Positions 7,062 to 10,998 of a stretch of DNA of 10,998 nt are shown here, piece by piece. The stretch's first letter is position 1; every line of letters begins with the position of its first letter. The notes under the pieces are model-generated. The model was not told the origin of the DNA and made no database searches. It worked only from the letters and a program-made list of their open reading frames with translations. Source of the stretch: Geobacter sp. (GTDB taxonomy: Bacteria; Desulfobacterota; Desulfuromonadia; Geobacterales; Geobacteraceae); NCBI GenBank assembly GCA_003499925.1, contig DNRQ01000211.1, positions 7,966-18,963 of the forward strand, written 5' to 3'. The position numbers and the translations under genes were made by a program.

Positions 7062-7817
7062 TCAAAGCTCGATCACCATGCCGTCGTAGGCGAACTCCAC
7101 GCCGACAGGGAGCTTGGCTCCGTCTTTGTGGTGCACCTCGTGGGTCAGGTGGGTCAGCAGCGTGCGCCGCGGCCGCAGGGCCTGCACCAGTTGCAGCGCC
7201 GCCTCGATGTTGAGATGGTTCGGATGTGGCGAGTAGCGCAGGGCATCGATTATCAGCAGGTCGAGCCCCTGGAGCATCGCCATGGAAGCCTCGGGTATCT
7301 CGCTGCAGTCGGTGAGGTAGGCAGCGTTGTCGAACCGATAGCCGGTTGCGTTAAATGCGCCGTGCATGATCGGTATCGGGAGCACCCTGCAGCCGAACAG
7401 CTCGAATTCCCCGTCGACGGTAAAAGGCTCCAGGAGCGGGGAATACCCCTCGGAGCAGAGCCCCTCGAAGATGTAGGAGAAGCTGGCCGTGACCTTCTCG
7501 ATCGTTTCCGGGCTGCCATAGCAGGGGATGATCCGGCGGTGGATGAAATGGAAGCCGCGCAGGTCGTCGATGCCGTGGATATGGTCGGCATGGGTGTGGG
7601 TCAGCAGCACGGCGTCGATCTGCGGGATTCTTTCCCGCAGCGCCTGTCGCCGCAGGTCCGTGGAGGTGTCGACCAGTATGCGTTGACCGCCGCACTCAAC
7701 CAGTATGGAAGCGCGTGTTCTCTTGTCGCGCGGGTCGGTGGACTCGCAGACCTGGCAGTGGCAGCCGACCATGGGAACCCCGGTCGAGGTGCCAGAGCCG
7801 AGGATTGTTATTTTCAT
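7062..7817 (-). CDS. PhnP-type metallo-beta-lactamase-fold phosphodiesterase
   Basis: A 251-residue cytoplasmic metallohydrolase. The core motif HTHADH supplies H74, H76, D78 and H79. Further expected ligands are H152 (in PIMHGAF), D170 (in YLTDCSE) and H223. The structural zinc site that sets PhnP apart is also present: C19, C21 and C24 in GCHCQVC, and H226, three residues after H223 as in E. coli PhnP. PhnP hydrolyses phosphoribosyl 1,2-cyclic phosphate in phosphonate breakdown and has side activity on cyclic nucleotides, so a cyclic phosphate diester substrate is likely. No other phn gene is visible here, so the physiological role may be different. I chose the ATG at 7817 because GAGG lies five bases upstream and MKITILGSGTSTG is the normal family N-terminus. 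An in-frame start at 7847 would add ten unsupported residues. It heads a unit with the 614-residue unknown gene and is divergent from the glycosyltransferase gene. Confidence 0.88.
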   Translation of the reverse strand: MKITILGSGTSTGVPMVGCHCQVCESTDPRDKRTRASILVECGGQRILVDTSTDLRRQALRERIPQIDAVLLTHTHADHIHGIDDLRGFHFIHRRIIPCYGSPETIEKVTASFSYIFEGLCSEGYSPLLEPFTVDGEFELFGCRVLPIPIMHGAFNATGYRFDNAAYLTDCSEIPEASMAMLQGLDLLIIDALRYSPHPNHLNIEAALQLVQALRPRRTLLTHLTHEVHHKDGAKLPVGVEFAYDGMVIEL

Positions 7818-7861
7818 GTGAGCCTCGGAATGCGAGTAAAGTAGCATGATTCCATCGGGTG

Positions 7862-7885
7862 AGGCAAGGGGTTTATCCCTTGCCT
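7862..7885. promoter_or_regulatory. Inverted repeat overlapping a -35 box (operator candidate)
   Basis: AGGCAAGGG and CCCTTGCCT form a perfect 9-bp inverted repeat around GTTTAT, in the region between the divergent hydrolase and glycosyltransferase genes. Its right arm contains the proposed -35 hexamer of the glycosyltransferase promoter, so a protein bound here could block transcription. On the minus strand it could instead be a hairpin in the hydrolase leader. Confidence 0.45.
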
Positions 7886-7908
7886 AGTGCGGGTTTTGCG
7901 GCTATTAT
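7880..7908 (+). promoter_or_regulatory. Sigma70-like promoter for the glycosyltransferase gene
   Basis: TTGCCT (7880-7885) and TATTAT (7903-7908) are separated by exactly 17 bases, with four and five matches to the consensus hexamers. Transcription would begin near 7915, leaving a GC-rich leader of about 120 bases that includes a 13-bp tandem duplication (7966-7978 and 7979-7991, one mismatch). Confidence 0.55.
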
Positions 7909-8033
7909 CAAATCTGCCAGGGAGCCGCATTGCAGCCTGATCTATCATTAAAAAGTGTGGGCCGGGCAGCCGGCAGTTGCAGCCGGGAGTTGAGCGGCGG
8001 CCCCGCCGGAAAAACAATATAACAGAGGTTTTT

Positions 8034-9053
8034 ATGCGTGTCGGCATCGTTGCCCCCAACTATTACCCGGTTGAAAGCGGGAATGCCGTGACCGTGAGAC
8101 GGCTCGAACGGCATCTGAGGCTTCTTGGGTGCGAGGTGCAGGTTTTTCCGGTGGATCAGTTCTCCGGAGAGCAGCTTCTGGCTGGGCTCAAGGGATTCGC
8201 ACCGCAGCTGCTGCACGCCCTTCACGGCTATCACGGTGGCAGGATGGCGCATGCGCTCGCGCAGGCGCTTGCCATCCCGTACCTGGTCACCTTGACCGGC
8301 ACGGACGTCTACCAGGCGCTCTCCGACCAGCGCAGCCTTGAGGTCCATGGTGCGCTCAGGGGCGCCGCCCGCCTGGTAGCCTTCCATGCCTGCGTCAAGC
8401 GCCGCCTGGCTGAGCACCTCCCGACCCTGGAAGAGCGGACGGTGGTGATTCCCCAAGGGGTGGAGCTGCCGGTGCTCCCTGCCGACGGTGTCGCCGGGGG
8501 TGGAGACGAGAGCTTCACCTTCCTGCTCCCCGCAGGGATCCGTCCCGTGAAAAACGTGCTTTTCCCGCTGCAGCCCCTGGCGAACCTGCATGCCGTCCAC
8601 CCGCAGATACGCTTTCTGCTGGTGGGTCCGGTGCTCGACACGGCGTACGCGGCAGAGGTTATGGAAACCCTGGAACAGTATCCCTTCGCCAGCTATCTGG
8701 GAGCGGTGGGGCATGACGCCATGGGGGAGCTTTACCGTGCAGCCGACGTCGTGCTGAACAGCTCCCTGATCGAGGGGGGGATGGCGAACAGCGTCCTGGA
8801 GGCGCTGGCGTACCAGAAGGCCGTGCTTGCCACCGACATAGAGGGGAACCGCTCCATCCTGAAGGAGTGCGTGACCGGGCTCCTTTACCGGGACGCCGAA
8901 CAGTTCCGCTCCAAGGCGGGCCTGCTGGTGACAGATCCGCAGCTGCGTGAGAAGCTCGGCAAAAACGGCAGGTCGCTGGTGCGGGACAAGTACCCTCCGG
9001 AACAGGAAGGGCGGGCCTATCTGGAGCTTTATCGGGAAATCCTGCAGCGCTGA
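8034..9053 (+). CDS. GT4-family glycosyltransferase, GLT1D1-like
   Basis: A 339-residue, two-Rossmann (GT-B) glycosyltransferase with no signal peptide or membrane segment. The N-terminal domain starts with a typical strand and the SGNAVTVRRLERHL helix (15-28), then LTGTDVY (87-93). The C-terminal nucleotide-sugar domain has the LLPAGIRPVKN loop (164-174), LVGP (196-199) and VVLNSSLIEGGMANSVLEAL (239-258). This pattern matches what I know of GLT1D1-type proteins, and more distantly of SenB selenosugar synthases (SGN, LTGTD, RPVK, EGG). The usual E-x7-E acidic pair is here E247 and E256, one residue further apart, because of an extra residue after EGG or a shifted alignment. The ATG at 8034 has GAGG at ideal spacing; in-frame extension to a TTG at 7977 adds only basic leader-like residues. 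It has its own promoter and no partner genes, so donor and acceptor are unknown. SenB function itself is unlikely without SenA or selD nearby. Confidence 0.85.
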   Translation: MRVGIVAPNYYPVESGNAVTVRRLERHLRLLGCEVQVFPVDQFSGEQLLAGLKGFAPQLLHALHGYHGGRMAHALAQALAIPYLVTLTGTDVYQALSDQRSLEVHGALRGAARLVAFHACVKRRLAEHLPTLEERTVVIPQGVELPVLPADGVAGGGDESFTFLLPAGIRPVKNVLFPLQPLANLHAVHPQIRFLLVGPVLDTAYAAEVMETLEQYPFASYLGAVGHDAMGELYRAADVVLNSSLIEGGMANSVLEALAYQKAVLATDIEGNRSILKECVTGLLYRDAEQFRSKAGLLVTDPQLREKLGKNGRSLVRDKYPPEQEGRAYLELYREILQR

Positions 9054-9093
9054 CTCCGGCCGGTGCCATGCAAAGCTGCATCCCCTTTGAAAA

Positions 9094-9140
9094 GGGCGGT
9101 AGTCCGCCCACCCTTGGTAGGGCGAATAATCCTTCGCCCT
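9094..9140. terminator. Two hairpins downstream of the glycosyltransferase gene
   Basis: GGGCGG-TAGT-CCGCCC (9094-9109) and AGGGCGAA-TAATCC-TTCGCCCT (9119-9140, perfect 8-bp stem) follow the stop codon by 40-90 bases. Only TATC follows the second stem, so they are weak as intrinsic terminators. The GGGCGAAT/ATTCGCCC style is also a common dispersed repeat, and both roles are possible. Confidence 0.4.
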
Positions 9141-9202
9141 TATCGCTACCAAGATCATATCTCCCCCAAGTCCTGCCATAGCAATTGAATCCTTGCCTTT
9201 GT

Positions 9203-9387
9203 GCCTTAACTTAACATGATTAGTACTGATCTTCCGCTATTCAAGTTCCTCCCCCTTCAAGGGGGAGGTCAGGAGGGGGATGGGGTTGTTTTGTACCTGG
9301 AGTACCCCCATCCCCACCCCGACCCTCCCCTTGAAGGGGAGGGAGTTTTATCAGCGGAAATTCGTACTAGTCAGGTAACTCAACGGC
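9203..9387. repeat. Foldback (long inverted repeat) element of about 185 bp, MITE-like
   Basis: The left arm (9203-9287) pairs with the right arm (9304-9387) over about 85 bases at roughly three quarters identity, around a 16-base centre. Both arms carry in order a TAGTAC box, TTCCGCT, a C-run TTCAA G-run palindrome, and GGGGATGGGG. Each arm also contains its own perfect palindrome with single-base centre: 9248-9268 and 9323-9343. Part of the arm recurs at 19-50. There is no internal gene, and I could not identify clear target-site duplications. A non-autonomous transposable element or a dispersed intergenic repeat family fits best. The whole transcript could fold into one long hairpin. Confidence 0.8.
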
Positions 9388-9408
9388 AGTGCTCCCAGGC
9401 CCCACCAG

Positions 9409-9436
9409 GGGAGAGGGGACTGCGGGTTCCTCTCCC
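9409..9436 (+). terminator. Hairpin with short T-run in the repeat spacer
   Basis: GGGAGAGG (9409-9416) pairs with CCTCTCCC (9429-9436) and is followed by TTTC. It lies between the foldback element and the promoter of the CHRD gene, so it may stop readthrough from the left. The T-run is short and it may simply be part of the repeat cluster. Confidence 0.3.
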
Positions 9437-9450
9437 TTTCATGTTGGGAG

Positions 9451-9478
9451 TTGCTAATACGGAATCCCAGCGTAGAAT
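9451..9478 (+). promoter_or_regulatory. Sigma70-like promoter for the CHRD-domain gene
   Basis: TTGCTA (9451-9456) and TAGAAT (9473-9478) are 16 bases apart, with four and five consensus matches, about 80 bases upstream of the CHRD ATG. It is the best hexamer pair I found in this spacer. The leader contains a CCCGGG pair that could form a hairpin. Confidence 0.45.
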
Positions 9479-9559
9479 TCCTATCGGCGCGTACCCCGGG
9501 AGGACGTGGAGACCCGGGCCGCTCGGTCCGATAACTTAGACAGGAAAAAGGAGGAGCAC

Positions 9560-10027
9560 ATGGGAAAGGTAAAACTGTTGCTGTTCGTAATGCTGGCCGC
9601 GTTCTTGACGGCCTCGACCGGGTTTGCCGGGGAAAAGAGCTTCAAGGCGAAGCTCACCCCGAAGGAAGAAGTCCCGAGCAACAAGGCCAACTCTTCAGGA
9701 AAGGCGGAATTCAAGCTCAGTGAAGACGGCAAGCAACTCAGCTACAAACTGCAGGTGAAGGAGATCACGGATACCACCGCTGCCCACATCCATACCGGCA
9801 AAAAAGGGGAAAACGGTCCTCCGATCGTCGGTCTTTTCGGCGGTGGTAAGAAGGGGAAATTCAGCGGCGTCCTTTCCGAGGGGATGATAACGGAGAAGGA
9901 AATGATGGGGAGTCTCACCGGCAAACCTCTCGAAGAACTGGTGAAACTTCTGAAGGCGGGCGACACCTATGTCAACGTCCACACCGAAGCAAACCCCGGT
10001 GGCGAGATACGCGGCCAGATCAAATAA
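9560..10027 (+). CDS. Secreted CHRD-domain protein
   Basis: A 155-residue exported protein. Residues 1-23 are a signal peptide (GKVK, hydrophobic core, cleavage near GFA-GEK). The mature part is one CHRD (chordin-type) beta domain: KAKLTPKEEVPSNKANSSGKA at its start, the hallmark HIHTGKKGENGPPIVGLF near 78-95, and YVNVHTEANPGGEIRGQI at its end. CHRD domains occur alone in many bacteria, and their biochemical role there is unknown; copper or protein binding has been speculated. The length is that of a typical single-domain bacterial CHRD protein. The ATG at 9560 follows a near-perfect AGGAGG. An in-frame upstream start at 9506 would bury the signal peptide and is rejected. It is monocistronic and convergent with rmuC. 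Confidence 0.92.
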   Translation: MGKVKLLLFVMLAAFLTASTGFAGEKSFKAKLTPKEEVPSNKANSSGKAEFKLSEDGKQLSYKLQVKEITDTTAAHIHTGKKGENGPPIVGLFGGGKKGKFSGVLSEGMITEKEMMGSLTGKPLEELVKLLKAGDTYVNVHTEANPGGEIRGQIK

Positions 10028-10051
10028 GCAGCCATCCTTCCAGCTGCTAAG

Positions 10052-10086
10052 CCTGCTACCGGTCGGCGCGACCAGCCGGTAGCGGG
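10052..10086. terminator. Hairpin between convergent CHRD and rmuC genes
   Basis: GCTACCGG and CCGGTAGC form an 8-bp perfect stem, extendable by a wobble pair and two G-C pairs, with a loop of about 13 bases. On the plus strand it is followed by AATCCTTATTT, a modest T-rich tail. The site lies between the CHRD stop at 10027 and the rmuC stop at 10092, so it probably ends the CHRD transcript and perhaps both. Confidence 0.55.
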
Positions 10087-10091
10087 AATCC

Positions 10092-10998
10092 TTATTTCCC
10101 CTCCTCGATCCAGATCAGGTCGGTCACTTCGGGCTCGGGCAGGTTCGCCAGCTCGATCCCGAGCAGGTCGTTTGCCTCCAGGGTGGGCAACTGCTCGATC
10201 CCCTGCATCTTTTTCTGGATGCGCCGGGTCCGGGTAGCCGCCGAATCTATGCTGGATGAGGCCTCGTCCAGTTTCTTCCTGGTCTTATCAAGCAAGGTCC
10301 CGAAGTTCATGAACTCGGTCTTGATGGCGCCAAGCAGGCGCCAGACGTCGCTGCTGCGCTTTTCTATGGTCAGGGTCTTGAACCCCAGGCTCAGCGAAGA
10401 GAGGAGGGCGGCGATGGTGGTGGGGCCTGCCACGATCACCTTGTGGTCGCGCAGAATCGCGTCGAAGAGCCCCGGGCGGCTCAGCACGGTGGCGTAGCTC
10501 CCCTCGTTAACCAGGAACATCACGGCGAAATCGGTGGTGTCGGGCGGCGAGAGGTACTTGTCGCAGATCAGCTTCGCCATCGCGAGCACCGTCTTGTCGA
10601 GCTGGCGCGTCGCCTCCTGGACTGCCGCCTGGTTCCCCTGTTCCTGGGCCTCGACCAGCCTCAGGTAGTCCTCCTGCGGGAACTTCGCGTCGATCGGGAG
10701 CCAGAGCGGCCTGTCGTCCCTGCCCGGCAGGCGTACCGCAAATTCCACCCGTGCATCGCTCCCCGGCTTGGTGGCGACGTTGACGCCGTACTGGTCCGGC
10801 GTCAGGATCTGTTCCAGCAGGTTGTGCAGCTGGACCTCTCCGAGGGTGCCGCGCGTCTTGATATTGGAGAGCACCCTTTTCAGATCGCCCACCCCCGCGG
10901 CCAGCGATTGCATCTCTCCCAGCCCCTTGTGGACCTGCTCCAGCTGTCCGCTCACCTGCTTGAACGATTCGCCCAGCCGCTTCTCCAGGGTCTCGTGC
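10092..10998 (-). CDS. rmuC: RmuC-family DNA recombination-limiting protein, 5' end outside the window
   Basis: The C-terminal 301 residues or so of RmuC are visible and the frame stays open to the window edge, so the start is missing. RmuC limits inversions at short inverted repeats in E. coli and carries a predicted PD-(D/E)XK-like nuclease core. The visible part begins in the coiled coil (HETLEKRLGESFKQVSGQLE), then has the family core: GDLKRVLSNIKTRGTLGEVQL, the VEFAVRLPG strand, LPIDAKFPQEDY with the D-x-K pair, FLVNEGSYATVL, and AGPTTIAALL, before a second helical tail. The family usually reads GTWGE where this has GTLGE. The conserved core is intact and the stop is natural, so the gene looks functional. 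An apparent start at 10955 is only an internal GTG. Confidence 0.93.
   Translation of the reverse strand, partial: HETLEKRLGESFKQVSGQLEQVHKGLGEMQSLAAGVGDLKRVLSNIKTRGTLGEVQLHNLLEQILTPDQYGVNVATKPGSDARVEFAVRLPGRDDRPLWLPIDAKFPQEDYLRLVEAQEQGNQAAVQEATRQLDKTVLAMAKLICDKYLSPPDTTDFAVMFLVNEGSYATVLSRPGLFDAILRDHKVIVAGPTTIAALLSSLSLGFKTLTIEKRSSDVWRLLGAIKTEFMNFGTLLDKTRKKLDEASSSIDSAATRTRRIQKKMQGIEQLPTLEANDLLGIELANLPEPEVTDLIWIEEGK

Noticed and set aside
7908..9179. A 423-codon minus-strand frame opposite the glycosyltransferase
   Set aside because: The glycosyltransferase on the plus strand has strong family motifs and a good start. The minus frame has none and runs into intergenic repeats.
9480..9545. Riboswitch (for example GEMM-type) in the CHRD leader
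   Set aside because: A CCCGGG pair could fold, but none of the conserved GEMM elements that I know are present.

Overview
The window looks like the chromosome of a GC-rich member of the Geobacteraceae (Geobacter/Geomonas/Citrifermentans type, Desulfuromonadota). That is an inference from the protein styles: a secreted multidomain M6 protease ending in a C-terminal module I associate with Geobacter surface proteins, a CHRD-domain secreted protein, a large unannotated soluble protein of a kind I recall from Geobacter, and RmuC. No plasmid, phage or transposase gene is visible.

Layout. Bases 1-135 hold the end of a dispersed repeat. From 136 to 4056 (minus) lies a 1306-residue secreted metalloprotease with several adhesion-type domains. 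Bases 4057-5138 carry no convincing gene: an AT-rich stretch with dyad symmetries next to the protease start, then an 11-bp tandem array, a pair of inverted GTAG-headed REP-like units and a G/C-run inverted repeat. From 5139 to 7817 (minus) there is a two-gene unit: a PhnP-type metallo-beta-lactamase-fold hydrolase followed by a 614-residue protein of unknown function. A 216-bp divergent intergenic region then carries a good sigma70-like promoter for a GT4 glycosyltransferase (8034-9053, plus) related to GLT1D1. Bases 9054-9559 are a repeat-rich spacer dominated by a roughly 185-bp foldback element whose arm sequence recurs at the left window edge. A secreted CHRD-domain protein (9560-10027, plus) converges on rmuC (10092 to the right window edge, minus, 5' end missing), with a shared GC-rich hairpin between them.

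How the genes work together. Only the hydrolase and the unknown protein look co-transcribed. The protease, glycosyltransferase, CHRD protein and RmuC look like independent units. The most unusual content is in the non-coding DNA (foldback element, REP pair, minisatellite), in a fibronectin-III domain of the protease that appears to be split by inserted modules, and in the unknown gene coupled to the PhnP-like hydrolase. I did not find a clear new multi-gene system.
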